The translations under genes and the position numbers were made by a program. From Stenotrophomonas maltophilia (GTDB lineage: Bacteria; Pseudomonadota; Gammaproteobacteria; Xanthomonadales; Xanthomonadaceae): a stretch of DNA of 64,000 nucleotides. Positions 27,613-41,178 of the stretch are shown here, one piece after another. Under the pieces are notes generated by a model, which was given only the letters and a program-made list of their open reading frames with translations, had not been told where the DNA came from and searched no databases. Within the stretch, counting starts at the first letter, position 1. The number at the start of each line of letters is the position of its first letter. The stretch is taken from assembly GCA_009912235.1 (NCBI GenBank), contig WNDS01000003.1, positions 186,001 through 250,000 on the forward strand. Direction: 5' to 3'.

Positions 27613-30506
27613 TCAGAAGCGCTGGTTGTACTGCACGAACAGGAAGCGGTCGTAGTCCAGCATCGGGTCGAGCTGCACGGCGCTGCTGTTGGTGACCGCG
27701 TAGGTGATCGGCGGGGTCTTGCCGAACACGTTGCGGGCGCCGATGGTCACGCTGCCATCCCACGGTGCCTGCCAGGTGACGGACACGTCGTGGTACACGA
27801 TCGCGCCCTTCTTGTTGGCACCCAGGCCACCGGTCCAGCCACCGTTGGAGGTCTGGTAACCCGGCTCGTTGCACTCGATGCCCTTGGCCTGGTCGTAGCA
27901 GAAGTCACGGAAGCCACCGTAGTAGCGCATGGTCCAGCTGGCCGACAGGTTGCCCTTGATCCAGTTGGTGGCCAGGCTGCCGCGGACACGCGAGTAGTTC
28001 CAGTAACCGGCGTAGTCATCCCATTCCGAACCCTTCCCGGCCTGCTGGCGGAAGCTAACCAGGTAGTTGGTGTCCAGGTTGAAGGACAGCGTACCGAAGC
28101 CATATTCCGGCAGGCGGTAGTGGGCACCGAAGTTGTAGCCTTCGGTTTCCAGCGCGCCCAGGTTGGCGTTGCCACGGCTCAGGCTGGTGATCTGGCCGGT
28201 GGCCGGATCACGCGAGTACTGGCCACAGAACTGCTGCACGTTGTTCTGGTAGCACTGGTCTAGCACGTAGTCGGCGGTGACGGCGGCGATCACGTTGTTG
28301 ACGGTGATCTTGTAGCAGTCCAGCGACACGTTTAGGCCCTGCACGAAGCTGGGGCTGTACACCAGGCCAGCGGTGCGGGTCTTGCTGGTTTCCGGCTGCA
28401 GCGAGCTGTTGCCCACGCCGGATTCGAACGGTGCATTGCCCTGAACTTCGCGGGCGTTGACCGGGCGGCCAGCAGCATCGGTCTGGCGGAAGCCGGGGGC
28501 CAGGCCTTCGGCACCGCAGCGCGCAGCCACGGCGGCATTGGCGGTCTGGCCGAACTGTGCATCGCACGGATCGGTATAGACGTCGAAGGTCTGCGAGCCA
28601 CCACCGAAGGTGTCGCTCAGCGTCGGCGCACGGAAGCCTTCACCGTAGGTGGCACGAACCAGCAGGTCGTCGATCGGCTTCCAGGTCAGGCTGAATTTAC
28701 TGTTGAGCGTATGGCCGAACTTGTCGTAATCCGAGTAGCGGCTGGCCACGTCGAGCGACAGTTCCTTGGCACCCGGCAGGTCCTTCAGCAGCGGGACCAT
28801 GAATTCCAGGTAGAACTCGTTGGTCTTGTACTTTCCGTCGGTGGACTGCGCCGCCAGGTCGGTGGTGTAACCGGCCGCCGACAGCGCGTCGGTGTGGTCG
28901 TAGCCGGTCACTTCGCGGTGCTCGTAGCCGGCAGCGAAGGCGAACTCACCGGCGTTGAACGGCATGTCGAACAGCGAGCCGGTGATGTCGGCGAAGTACT
29001 GCTTGCTCTTGCTCTGGCAACTGGAGTTCAGCAGCGCATTGATGTACTTCAGCGCATCCGGGGTGGAGGCCGACGCACCGCCGAGCAGGTCGAACGGCGT
29101 GCACTGGCCGGTGCCGGTGCCGAGCGCGATCGGGTTGGCCGCGGTACCGCACTGGGCCACGCCCTTGGAGTTGATGAACGACGGGCCGACGGCCTTCTGC
29201 AGGGCCAGCAGGTTGATGTTGCCGCTGCTGCTCTGGGTGACGTCGTACTGGTTGTAGTTGATGCCCACGTTCCAGTCCCACGGACGGTCGTTGACATTGA
29301 AGTTGCCTTCCAGCGCGGCATCGAAGTGCAGCGACTTGACCTTGTTTTCCGAGATGCGCGGCAGCTCGATGATGCGGCGGCCCCAGTTGGTGATGTCCGC
29401 ACCGGTCGGGTTGTACAGGCTGTCCTTGCTGATCGCGATCGGGAAGGTCGGCTGCGAGGTGCCGGTCAGCGGATAGCCGGCGATCTGGCGCTTGGAATCA
29501 CGCTCGGAGTACATCGCCGTCGACTTCAGACGCAGGTTGTCGTTGATGTCGTAGGTTGCGGCGGTGAACAGCGACTTCTGCTCGCCACCCTGGTTCAGCA
29601 TCATCTGCTGGGAGGCGTTGTAGTAGTCGTCGGTGGTGATCGGGTGGTAGTTGGCGATGTTGTTCGACGCCTGGCCGGTACCCACCGGGGTGTTCCACGA
29701 GCCGGTGTGGTTGATCACCTGGAAACCGGAGACCGCGCCGGTGGGATCCTTGAAGCGGCCCCACGGGCCGGCGGCGCTGAGGCCATCGGTCGGGTGCTGG
29801 GTGCCGTAGGTGTAGCGGGTCAGCTCGCGGTCCTTGGCCCACACCGGATCTTCCTTGGTGTAGCTGGCGCCGAACACGATCGAGGACTTCTCGCCGGTGG
29901 TGCCCAGGGTCAGGCTGTACTGGGTCTTGGCACCGTCACCGTGGCTGTTCTGGCCGTAGTAGGCGCTGGCCTCGGCACCATCGAAGTTCTTGCGCAGGAT
30001 GATGTTGATCACACCGGCCACGGCGTCGGAGCCGTAGATGGCCGAGGCGCCGTCCTTCAGCACTTCGATGTGGTCGATCAGCGAGGTCGGGATGGTCGAC
30101 ATGTCGGTGAAGCCAGCCAGGTTGGTGCTCCAGCGCTTGCCGTTGACCAGCACCAGGGTGCGCTGTTCGCCGAGGTTGTAGAGATTGACGTACTGGCCGC
30201 CCTGCTCCGGGTTGGAGGCCAGCACGGCCGCCTTGCTGAAGGTCTGGGTGCCGGACCCGACAGGTTCTGCAGGATGTCGCCCACGCTGACCAGGCCCGAG
30301 CGCTGGGTCTCTTCGTGGGAGACAGTCAGGACCGGCTGCGAGGTTTCCAGATCCACCGAGCGGATGCGCGAGCCGGTGACTTCCAGGCGATCAAGGTTGG
30401 TGGGGCCGGCAGGTGCATCCTGGGCCGAAGCAAAGCTCGGGCTCAGCGCCAGTGCGATACCGGCGGGCAGCAGGCCCAGCCGCACGGCAGGGGTGCGAAG
30501 GTTCAT
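27613..30506 (-). pseudogene. TonB-dependent receptor, frameshifted
   Basis: A large outer-membrane receptor of about 964 residues, of the kind that is expanded in xanthomonads. Start ATG 30506 has GGAGAG upstream and a signal peptide (residues 1-29). The TonB-box-like region [11 protein letters not shown] follows, then the plug ([37 protein letters not shown]) and the barrel, ending FLFVQYNQRF. Around 30256-30258 (GGG on the coding strand) one base is missing, so LSG does not run into [13 protein letters not shown] without correction. No STN domain is present, so there is no FecR-type signalling. The ligand is unknown; the AraC gene just upstream on the same strand may regulate it. Confidence 0.85.
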
Positions 30507-30559
30507 CGTTCTCTCCAAGGTACGTTAGTGACGCGTTAAAGCGCCCCAAAACGTTACGA

Positions 30560-31453
30560 TCACGTTGCAACGCTGTTTTTGCGCAGCGCGCCGGGAGACT
30601 TTGCGGAGTGTGGCGACAGCCGGACGATGCTTTCGCAGAAGCGCGAGGCCGACTGGCCATAGCGGGCACGGAACGCACGCGCGAAGCTGCAGCAGTTGTC
30701 GAAGCCGCTGGCGGCGGCCACTTCGCCCACCATCATGTCGGTGTCACGCAGCAGGTCGGCGGCACGCTCCAGGCGCAGGCGGGCGGACAGCGACTGCGGG
30801 CTTTCCGCGTACAGGCTCTGGAAGGTCTTGGACAGGTACCAGCTGGAGAAGTTGGTCAGCTCGGCCAGTTCGCCGATGCGCACCACGCGGTGGCTGTTGC
30901 CTTCCAGGTACAGGCGGGCACGCTGCATGCGGCCGAACACCTGGCGCTTGCGACTGCGCGAGTGGCCCGGGCAGCGCTGCACAATGTCGGCCAGCACCAT
31001 CTGCAGCGAGGCCAGGCGCAGCAGCATCGGCCGCAGCGCGTGCGCCGGCAGGCCGCTGGCCAGGGCGTCGCGCCACAGGCGCAGGGCCGCCCGGCTTTCG
31101 GCACGGGCGATGCGGCCGCGGCCGGCGTACAGGCCACAGTCGGCCATCTCGGTCAGCGCGCGCAACGATTCAGCGTTCAGGCTCACGCCGATGCACAGGC
31201 CGTTGCGGCCGGCCTGCACCAGCGGGCGCGATTCCTTCTCGAAGGCGATCCACTCGCCCTGGCGCAGGCGGAAGCGCCCTTCCTTGGCCTCCACCCAGGC
31301 ACTGCCGCGCAGCTGCAGTCACATCGTGAAGCAGGTGCCCGCGGTCTGCAGGCTGCCCAGGCGGGCGACACCCAGGCAGATCGGCGCGACGTCGTCGGCC
31401 GCCTTTTCCAGGGACAGGGTTTGGCCGCGATCGGCCAGCGAGGGTTGACGCAT
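30560..31453 (-). pseudogene. AraC-family regulator with in-frame TGA
   Basis: A transcription regulator of about 297 residues: a ligand or sensing part up to about residue 190, and two helix-turn-helix motifs near the C-terminus (IGELAELTNFSSWYLSKTF and VGEVAAASGFDNCCSFARAF). Codon 45 (31321-31319) is TGA; tryptophan (TGG) or arginine (CGA) would be restored by one base change, and both sides stay in frame. A GTG at 31294 could restart translation and still give an intact DNA-binding part. It lies 54 bp upstream of the TonB receptor on the same strand. Confidence 0.75.
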
Positions 31454-31566
31454 GACTCACCAGAGGTTTGCCGGGGATAGGCCTCTATTTTGCCAAGTCA
31501 GGCGGGTCGGGTCAGGAAAGTCACGCGAGATTGATGCGAATTCGCGCCGAGATCGGCACGAAGAAA

Positions 31567-33890
31567 TCACGAAGGATTTTTTCCCTTCCACATCAAGGTG
31601 TTGGAGATGACAGAAAACGGTGCACGGGGGCGCTCGGGCAGCCGCATCACACCGATGTCGGCGCCGTCGCTGACCGCCATGGCCAGGAACAGCTCGCTGC
31701 CATCGGCACTGGCGATGAAGCCGTTGCTGGCACTGTGGCGCCCGGCATCCAGGCAACGCGCCACCGGCGGCTGCGGGTTGAGCAGGCGCACCAGCTGGGT
31801 GCTGCAGTCGGCGGTGCTGACCAGGTAATCGATGCTGCCATTGCGGGCCGCCGTCCAGGTCCGGTAGCGCCAGCGGCTCGGCCGCTCGTCGTTGACCTGC
31901 TGCACGCTGGCCGCGTCCAGCCCCGGGTCCACCGACCACAGCCCGCCGGTTCCCAGCCGGGTGAACAGCACGCGGCTGCGTTCGGCGTCGAAGCGCGCCT
32001 GCGAAACGCCTTCAATGCTGGCCAGCCGCCGCCAGGGCTGGGCGCTGCGGTCGAACAGCGACAGCCGGGTGTGCTGGCCGGCATCGCGCTCGACCACCAG
32101 CAGCCGGTCCGGGTCGGCGGTGTACAGCGCCTGCAGCGGCTGCTGTACCGGCACCGGCAGCACCTGCAGGTGCTCGTCGCGCGGTGCGATCTCATAGATA
32201 TGCGCATTGCCGTGGTCATCGCGCCCGGCCGCCAGAAGCTGGCGGCTGTCGGCCGACCAGTCCGGGGCCTGCCGGGCCTCGGGCCGCAGGCCTTCGACCA
32301 GGCGCAGCGAATCGGGCCGCTGCAGGTCCGCCCACCACAGCCCGAAGCTGCCCGAGCGGTCGGAGGTGAACACCAGGTGCTGGCCATCCGGGGCCAGGGT
32401 CGGCTGGCTGTCGCGGCCATTGGACGGGAATAGGCGCTGCGGCTCGCCGCCCTGCAGCGGCAGGCGGAACAGGCCGAACTGCGCGCGGCGCTGCACGAAG
32501 GCCAGCATGTCATTGTACCGCGATACGGTCGGCCACTGCGCATCGTCCACCCCGACATCGCGCAGGGCGTGCTTCTCGCTGTCCAGGTAATACAGGCGTG
32601 ACTCGCTGTCCACGCGGCGGCCGAACACGATGTGCCGGCTGTCGGACAACCACGCCCAGCCCCGGATCTCGGCCGCTTCATCGGTCAGCTGTTCGGGCGT
32701 GCCGCCCTGCGCCGGCATCCGCCACAGGTCGCCCAGCTGCGGGTTGCGCACGAACACCAGCCAGCGCCCGTCCGGGGAGTAATGCGGGGCGTAGTCGTAG
32801 TCATCGTCATCGACGGGGTAGTCCAGCGCGCGCCACTGGTCGCTGGCCAGGTCGAGCACGCGGATGCCGCGGTGCGCGTAACGGCCGGCCATGCTGCCGA
32901 ACACCAGGCCGCGGCCATCGGGGGTCCAGTCGAAGCTGAGCAGTTCGGTGCCATCGCAGCGCGTGGCCTGGCGCAGGTCACCGCCGGTGGCGCTGGCGAT
33001 CAGCACCTGGCAGCTGCCGTCGGTACTGAACCGGGCGAAGGCGATCTCACGCCCATCCGGCGACCAGCTGGGGAAGCGGTCGCTGGCGCCGGCCGGCGGT
33101 GCCAGCAGCGTGCGCGCAGGCGCATAGCCGGAGGTCTGCACCTTGATGGTGGTGCCGTTGGTACCGGCAGCGGCCGCCTCGTAGGCCATCTGCGAGCCAT
33201 CGGGGGACAGCGTGGGATAGGTTTCAAAGCCCGCGCTGGCGGTGATCAGCCGGTACGGGCGCTCGGGGCTGCCGATCACGCGCGTGCCGTCGTCCACCGC
33301 CGCATCCAGCGCAGTGGGCGTGGGCGTACGTTCGACCAGCAGCACGGTCATCACCAGCAGCGCCACCAGCATGCAGGCACTGGTGGCCGCCAGCAGCGCC
33401 TTGCGCAGGCGGCGCCGCCGCCGGGGCACGTCCGTGCCCGGCGGCGGGAACGCCGTGGCAGCGGTCGCAGCGGCCGGGTGCGGCGTGGGGCGGGCGTGTC
33501 CTGCGTGTCCGGCTCGGCACTGATCACCGGCGCCTCGTCCAGCACCGTCACCGGCACCAGCAGGCGGTAGCCGCTCTTGACGATGGTTTCGATGTACGCC
33601 GTGCCGGCGTCCTCATCCACCGCGAACACCTTGCGCAGCTGGGTGACCTCCTGGGTCAGCACATCGTTGGTGGGCAGCGTGTCCGGCCACACCTCGGCGA
33701 ACAGTTCATCGCGGGTGACCACGCGGCCGGGCTGGCGCATCAACACGCGCAGCACTGCGAGCGCCTTCGGCGTGAGCCGGCGCAGGCGACGCATGCCGGG
33801 CACCTGCACTTCACGCGAAGACAGGCTGACACGGCATTGGCCAACCATCACCTGGTCGGCACCCGGAGGCGGAAACTCGCTGCTGTTCAT
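31567..33890 (-). pseudogene. CadC-like winged-helix regulator with periplasmic PD40/TolB propeller, frameshifted
   Basis: A membrane-bound transcription regulator of about 774 residues. An OmpR-type winged-helix DNA-binding domain fills residues 10-110 ([30 protein letters not shown]). After a Pro/Ala linker comes one membrane helix (ATSACMLVALLVMTVLLV), then a periplasmic beta-propeller built of repeated Y-P-x-LSPDG / F-P-x-WSPDG blades. Such proteins sense a periplasmic signal and bind DNA directly. In the linker a GGGG run at 33487-33490 appears one base short, splitting the two halves. The target gene is unknown. Confidence 0.8.
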
Positions 33891-34105
33891 CCAGTACTAC
33901 GAAGCCAACCTTCTTTCACACCCGTCAGGGGACACGTTTCGACGACCCTCTCCCTGGGCACAGCAAAAAGCCAGACTCCGCACACGGCCCGGGCGCATGA
34001 CGCAAATCAGCCGGGGCGCGCGAATATTAGCCTATGACGGTTACCCCGCGCGCGGGGTCGACACCAGGCTCTCTCGCCGACGCATTCACATAACCAGCTT
34101 CACCA

Positions 34106-34135
34106 TTCGCGCCCTTCGTGGGCGCGAAATTTTTA
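34106..34135 (+). terminator. Orphan plus-strand intrinsic terminator
   Basis: A 9-bp stem TTCGCGCCC / GGGCGCGAA with a TTCGT loop and an ATTTTTA tail. No plus-strand gene precedes it: the CadC-like gene is divergent at 33890 and the channel gene is on the minus strand. Either a short RNA is made from 33.9-34.1 kb or this ends antisense transcription. Confidence 0.6.
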
Positions 34136-34149
34136 TCCGGCATTCATGT

Positions 34150-34821
34150 TCAAACCCGCCGCAGCACGGTCAGGCCGACCAGTCTGGACACCACCAATGC
34201 CACGTACATCACGCCTGAAAACTGCTCCAGCATGACCAGTGCACGGGCCTGCGGATGCACCGGCACCACGTCGCTCAGGCCCGCCCCTGACAACAAGCTG
34301 AAGCTGAGATAAAGCAGCTCCATCCAGCTGCGCTGCGAGCCCTCGCTGTCCCCGGTGAAACTGCCCGGATACCACTGCTGACACACCGCGTAGGCGTAGG
34401 CGAACGCCCAGGCCAGCAGCGTGAAGGTGGCGCCGACCGCGAACAGCTCATCGCGGGTGACCTTGTGGTCCTGCAGCATGTAGGCGATCAGCGCACCGGC
34501 GGTATAGAAGTACAGCAGGCTTTCCAGCACCTGCGCGGTGGTGGCCAGCGCCGGCTGCTGCAGCCAGGCCCCGGCCAGCGAGAACACCACCGCCGGCAAC
34601 GACAGCACCAGTGCCAGCCACGTGCCCAGCGGGCTGCGCTGCACCACCCACAGCGCCAGACCCAGCACGGCCATGCCGAACGCCCCGAACAGCGCCTGCC
34701 CGGCCCGGCTACCATCCAGCGCCGGGTACAGCAGCACCGCCAGCAGCTGCAGGCCCAGCAACCAGGCCGAGGGATGGCGGCGGGCAATGGCCAGCCAGCG
34801 GGTGGTGGGTGCAATGGGCAT
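34150..34821 (-). CDS. Ion-channel-like six-helix membrane protein with atypical filter
   Basis: 223 residues with six predicted membrane helices. The last two flank a pore loop arranged as in potassium channels ([24 protein letters not shown] then [26 protein letters not shown]). Where a K+ filter reads TxGYGD, this one reads GAGLSD, so the second glycine and the tyrosine are changed. It is not a Kv channel: there is no charged S4. Selectivity may differ, or it may be a non-conducting relative. ATG 34821 has GGAAGGA upstream. Confidence 0.75.
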   Translation of the reverse strand: MPIAPTTRWLAIARRHPSAWLLGLQLLAVLLYPALDGSRAGQALFGAFGMAVLGLALWVVQRSPLGTWLALVLSLPAVVFSLAGAWLQQPALATTAQVLESLLYFYTAGALIAYMLQDHKVTRDELFAVGATFTLLAWAFAYAYAVCQQWYPGSFTGDSEGSQRSWMELLYLSFSLLSGAGLSDVVPVHPQARALVMLEQFSGVMYVALVVSRLVGLTVLRRV

Positions 34822-34923
34822 GGCGTCCTTCCGCGGCGGCGATGCGGCGAGGATAAGGGGCAGCCCGTGGTGGCGTGGTGGTGCCGGCACCAGGCCGGCC
34901 CGCCCTCCACCGCCGTGGCCGCC

Positions 34924-36767
<1,844 letters not shown>

Positions 36768-36876
36768 CGGGCATCGTCCAGGGTGGTCAGGGACGAAGCG
36801 GCGGCGCACTGCCGGCGCGCACGGACCGCCCCAGGACGGTTCCTGGGCGATGTCCACGCACGGCCTGCATTGCAAA

Positions 36877-36954
36877 GCTTCCCTACGCCGGTATGAGCCG
36901 AATCAGGTTCCAAGGGACTATCTCAACCGTGGCCACTGGCCCGGTACCCCCGCT
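36877..36954 (-). promoter_or_regulatory. TPP riboswitch (THI element) upstream of thiC
   Basis: Read on the minus strand, the aptamer begins GCGGGGGTACC, contains the thi-box core TTGAGATAGTCCC, the strand CCTTGGAACCTGAT and the closing CGGCGTAGGGAAGC. These match the conserved TPP aptamer; T replaces the usual C in CTGAGA. Binding of thiamine pyrophosphate should lower thiC expression. A plausible promoter (TTCGCA, 16 bp, TTTAAT) lies just upstream, near 36966-36995. Confidence 0.93.
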
Positions 36955-37158
36955 TCTTGCCGCGCATTAAAGCATGGATGGCCTGCCTGCGAACGGCGCG
37001 CCGCTAACGCAACCGTGACGACCTGTTCAGTAACATCACGGCCACTTTCCTCTATCGCCCTTGCCCGCTGCATATACGGCGCCCTGCCCGGCACCGCCGC
37101 CGGCCCCCGACGCAAGCTCTGACTCGCTCCCCTCAATCCTGATCGGAGACGCTCCTTC

Positions 37159-38736
37159 ATGGTGTTCCGTATTTCCATCGCACTGGTGCTGGTTCTGGTG
37201 CTGCTCGCCGGTGTCGCACCGGGTCCCTTCAATGCCGTGGTGTAGAGCATCCTCGGCGAACTCATCCGCGGCATCGGCTGGCTGTACCTGCTGGTGGTGT
37301 TCCTGGCGCTGGTGTTCCTGATGTACCTGGCGTTCGGCCGCTTCGGCAACCTGCGTATCGGCGGCGAAGACGCCGAGCCCGAATTCTCGCGCGCCAGCTG
37401 GATGTCGATGCTGTTTGCCGCCGGCATGGGCATCGGCCTGGTGTTCTGGGGCGCGGCCGAGCCGATCTCGCACTTCAGCAAGCCGCCGGAAGGCATCACC
37501 CCGGAAAGCATGGACGCCGCGCGCGCCTCGATGCGCTACGCGTTCTTCCACTGGGGCCTGCACCCGTGGGCGATCTACGCATTGATCGGCCTGGCGATGG
37601 CCTGGTTCCAGTTCAACCGCAATGGCCGCGGGCTGGTCAGCGACATGCTGCAGCCGACCATCGGCCACCACCACCGCGGCTGGATCGGCAAGGTGGTCAA
37701 CATCGCGGCGATGGTGGCCACCGCGATCGGCGTGGCGACCACGCTGGGCTTTGGCACCATCCAGATCGCTGCCGGCGTGGAGCACATCTTCGGGGTGCAG
37801 GCCGGCGTGCCGCTGCAGCTGACCATCATCACGGTGGCCTTCGTGCTGTACATGGCCTCCACCATGAGCGGCGTGGACCGTGGCATCAAATGGCTGTCCA
37901 ACTTCAACCTGGCGCTGGCCGCGCTGCTGCTGGCCATGGTGCTGGTGCTGGGCCCGACCGGGGCGATCTTCAACACGTTCACCACCACGCTGGGCTCCTA
38001 CCTCAACCAGCTGGTGACGATGAGCCTGCGCATGTCGCCGATCTCCTCCAGCACCTGGGTGGCGGACTGGACGATCTTCTACTGGGCCTGGTGGATTTCC
38101 TGGGCACCGTTCGTGGGCTCGTTCATCGCGCGCATCTCGCGCGGCCGCAGCGTGCGCGAGTTCGTGATCGGCGTGGTGCTGGCGCCGACGCTGCTGGGCT
38201 TCTTCTGGTTCTCGGTGTTCGGTGGCACGGCCATCTGGGCGCAGATCTTCGGCCAGGCCGACCTGGTGCAGGCACTGGGCAATGGCTATGAAACGGTGCT
38301 GTTCACGCTGTTTGACAGCATGCCGCTGCCGTTGCTGCTGTCGAGCATCGCGCTTGTGCTGTTGATGATCTTCTTCGTGACCTCGGCCGATTCGGCGGTG
38401 CTGGTGCTGGCCAGCATGTCCACCGACGAGGCGGGCGATCCGCCGCTGAAGCGCAAGCTGGCGTGGGGCGTGGGCATTGCGCTGATTGCCGGTGCGCTGC
38501 TGCTGGCCGGTGGGCTGGATGCGCTGCAGGGGATGATCACGATTGCGGCGCTGCCGTTCGCGTTGCTGATGGTGCTGGTGATGGTGTCGCTGTACCGGGT
38601 GCTGGACCAGGAGTTCACCCGCGAGCGGCGGCAGGCGCAGCGACAGCGGCACATGATCGATGCGTGGATTGCACGCGAGATGGCGGCGCAGGAAGACACG
38701 CAGGCGGAGGCCGCGCGGGCACAGCAACGGGAGTGA
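37159..38736 (+). pseudogene. BCCT-family betaine/choline transporter with in-frame amber
   Basis: A twelve-helix inner-membrane transporter for betaine, choline or carnitine-type osmolytes. The full frame is 525 residues. The aromatic substrate site is FYWAWWISWAPFVGSF and the family motif GMGIGLVFWGAAEP is present. Codon 29 (37243-37245) is TAG inside the loop after helix 1, where CAG would be expected. The next in-frame starts would lose helix 1. Specificity cannot be told; the short C-terminal tail argues against an elaborate osmosensing domain. Downstream is a repeat-rich gap of about 350 bp. Confidence 0.85.
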
Positions 38737-38825
38737 GGGGGCTGTTTTGCAGCCTGCGGCTGCACTGCTTTTTCAAGCAAGAACCCAAGTTCAAATTCAA
38801 GAGCGGCTCTGGGTTGCTGCGGGTT

Positions 38826-38931
38826 GGGTGGGGCGGTGTGGCTGGGCAGGACACGCCGTGAACCCGACCATGGGGGCTCGCAGGCGCCATCCATGGCGCC
38901 TGCGGTCCTGCCCACCCACACCGCCCCACCC
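38826..38931. repeat. Nested palindrome, 27-bp outer and 11-bp inner stem
   Basis: The outer arms (38826-38852 and 38905-38931) pair almost perfectly, with one mismatched position. Inside lies a second perfect palindrome GCAGGCGCCAT-CC-ATGGCGCCTGC (38880-38903). The region between BCCT and ggt (38737-39090) contains no gene. An element like this is known to me as a dispersed repeat in Stenotrophomonas and related genomes. Confidence 0.8.
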
Positions 38932-38999
38932 CTGACAGTTTCCGTGTGACGGTTGGTTTTCCACGCGTTGCGTGGATGAGGTGTATCAGAAAACGAGAA

Positions 39000-39040
39000 G
39001 GGGTCAGATCCGTTTTCCTATGGAAAACGGATCTGACCCC
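39000..39040. repeat. Perfect 19-bp palindrome, GGGGTCAGA type
   Basis: Arms 39000-39018 and 39022-39040 are fully complementary, with a TAT loop. The outer nine bases equal those of the element at 283-321; the inner ten differ completely. Confidence 0.85.
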
Positions 39041-39090
39041 AGGCCAAAGCGAGCGGCTGCTGCTGTTGCTGTCGCTCTTTCTTTTTTCTT

Positions 39091-40836
39091 TTACTGCGAT
39101 GGCGGCCACGGAAACTGTCGGGGGCCGGGCGCCTGCCCATCCTTGCGGCTCTCCGAGGCGCCGTAGTACACGCCCGTGTCCGGGTCGCGCAGAATCGCCT
39201 GGTAGCCGCCGTAGGGACCATCGGCAAACACCACGCGGTGTCCCTTGCGCATCAGCGCACGCACCGTCTCGTACGGGAAGCCGGTTTCCAGGTTCACCTC
39301 GCCACCGTCGGTCATCGCCGTGGCCTGCCCGGTCGGTTCGGTCGAGCCCTCGTGCTGGATGCGCGGCGCATCACCTGCTTCCTGCAGGTTCATGCCGAAG
39401 TCCACCAGGTTCATCACGATCTGCGCATGGCCCTGCGGCTGCATCGCGCCACCCATCACGCCGAAGCTGGCGTACGGCTTGCCGCCCTTGGTGATGAAGG
39501 CCGGAATGATGGTCTGGAACGGGCGCTTGCCCGGTGCGTAGCCGTTGGGATGGTCCTTCTGCAGCACGAACATCTCGCCACGGTCCTGCAGGATGAAGCC
39601 CAGCCCCGGCGGGGCCATGCCGCTGCCCATGCCGCGGTAGTTGGACTGGATCAGCGACACCATCATGCCGTCGGCGTCGGCCACGGTCATGTAGATGGTG
39701 TCACCCTCCTCCAGCTGCTTCGGGGTGCCCGGCTGCACGGCCTTGAGCGCCGTGTCCATCGAGATCAGCGCACGGCGCTGGGCGGCGTATTCCTTGGAGA
39801 TCAGCTTCTGCACCGGTGCCGGCTAGAACGCCATGTCGGCATAGAAGCGCGCGCGGTCGGCGAAGGCCAGCTTCTTGGCTTCCACGAACAGGTGCACGTG
39901 CTCGGGTGAGCCGAACGGAATCTTCGAGAAGTCGTAGCCCTCCAGCACGTTGAGGATCTGCAACGCGGCGATGCCCTGGCTGTTGGGCGGCAGCTCCCAC
40001 ACGTCGTAGCCCCGGTAGTTGCTGCTGACCGGATCGACCCATTCGCCGTGGTGGTCTGCCATGTCCTGGTAGCTCAGGTAACCGCCGTTGGCCTTGAAGT
40101 AATCGCTGATGGTGTGGGCGATGGCGCCCTTGTAGAAGGCATCGCGGCCGCCGTCGGCGATCTGCTGCAGGGTGTTGGCCAGGTTCGGGTTCTTCCACAT
40201 CTCGCCCTTGCGCGGGGCGTGGCCGTTGATGGTGAACTGTTCGCTGAAGCCGGGGTACTTGGACAGCTTGGGTACCGAGCGGTCCCAGTAGTAGGCGATG
40301 ACCTCGGCCACCGGGTGGCCTTCGCGCGCATAGCGGATGGCCGGGGCCAGGTTGTCGGCCATCGGCTTGCGGCCGAAGCGCTCATGCAGGGCGAACCAGC
40401 CGTCGACCGCGCCGGGCACCGAGACCGGCAGCGGGCCGGTGGCGGGGATCTCCTTCAGGCCGCGGCGCTGGAACTCGGCCAGGGTCAGCGACTTCGGTGA
40501 ACGGCCCGAGCCGTTGTAGCCGTACAGCTTCTGGGTCTTCGGGTCCCACACGATGGCAAACAGGTCGCCACCGACGCCGTTGCCGGTCGGATCCATCAGG
40601 CCCAGCGCGGCGTTGGCGGCGATGGCCGCGTCCACCGCCGAGCCGCCGGCCTTCATCACGTCCAGCGCGACCTGGGTGGCCAGTGGCTGCGAGGTGGCGG
40701 CCATGGCATGCGGGGCGATCACCTCCGAGCGGGTGGCGAAGGTATGGCCGGTGATGCGGTCGGCGGCGAAGGACAGCGCGGGCATGGCCGCCAGCACGGC
40801 GGCAGCCAGCAGGGAACGGGCAAGACGTCGGGACAC
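39091..40836 (-). pseudogene. ggt: Gamma-glutamyltransferase with in-frame amber
   Basis: A periplasmic Ntn-hydrolase that removes or transfers the gamma-glutamyl group of glutathione. The 581-residue precursor has a signal peptide ([19 protein letters not shown]) and is normally cleaved before the nucleophile threonine, here in EEGDTIYMTVAD (about residue 389). [14 protein letters not shown] and the C-terminal GGAMQPQGHAQ are typical. Codon 338 (39825-39823) is TAG, upstream of the cleavage site and following ADMAF, so only a truncated large subunit would form. Start GTG 40836; the reading is open further upstream but without a signal peptide. Confidence 0.85.
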
Positions 40837-40940
40837 GGTCGGGTTCCGGGGAAAGGGTGATGCCCGATCTTCGCCGCTGCGGCCTTCATGCGGCATCGGG
40901 CAGAGGTCATGGACGGCGGTGACACGCCGCCACGCTTGGC

Positions 40941-40986
40941 CGGGCGGAAACGTATCCGCCCGGGTAGCGCCGGGCCATGCCCGGCG
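40941..40986. repeat. Hairpin plus GTAG-type REP
   Basis: CGGGCGGA / TCCGCCCG (40941-40962) is followed at once by GTAG (40964-40967) and the palindrome CGCCGGGC-CAT-GCCCGGCG (40968-40986). The rest of the 342-bp gap between ggt and the ilv leader (40837-41178) holds no other clear feature besides the -35 candidate at 41142. Confidence 0.75.
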
Positions 40987-41141
40987 AGCGCAGCGGCAGC
41001 AGCCCCCCATTCCCGCGCAGAAAAACGCTGCGAAAGGACTGAATTGGAGTTCACCGAAACACTTTCAGCGGCAACCATGCTTATGCCGCAAGGGATTGCG
41101 CAGGATGCCGGCGCGGCCTCGAAAAAATCATCAACGAAGGG

Positions 41142-41147
41142 TTGACA
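41142..41147 (+). promoter_or_regulatory. Consensus -35 (TTGACA) of the ilv-leu operon
   Basis: A perfect TTGACA; a standard 17-bp spacer would put the -10 at 41165-41170 (TTCCTC, a poor match) and the start of transcription close to the leader ATG at 41179. This would make the leader mRNA nearly leaderless. CATAAT at 41188 is an alternative -10 but would start too late for the leader peptide. Confidence 0.45.
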
Positions 41148-41178
41148 CCACCAAAAAGCATGTGTTCCTCTCGATCAC

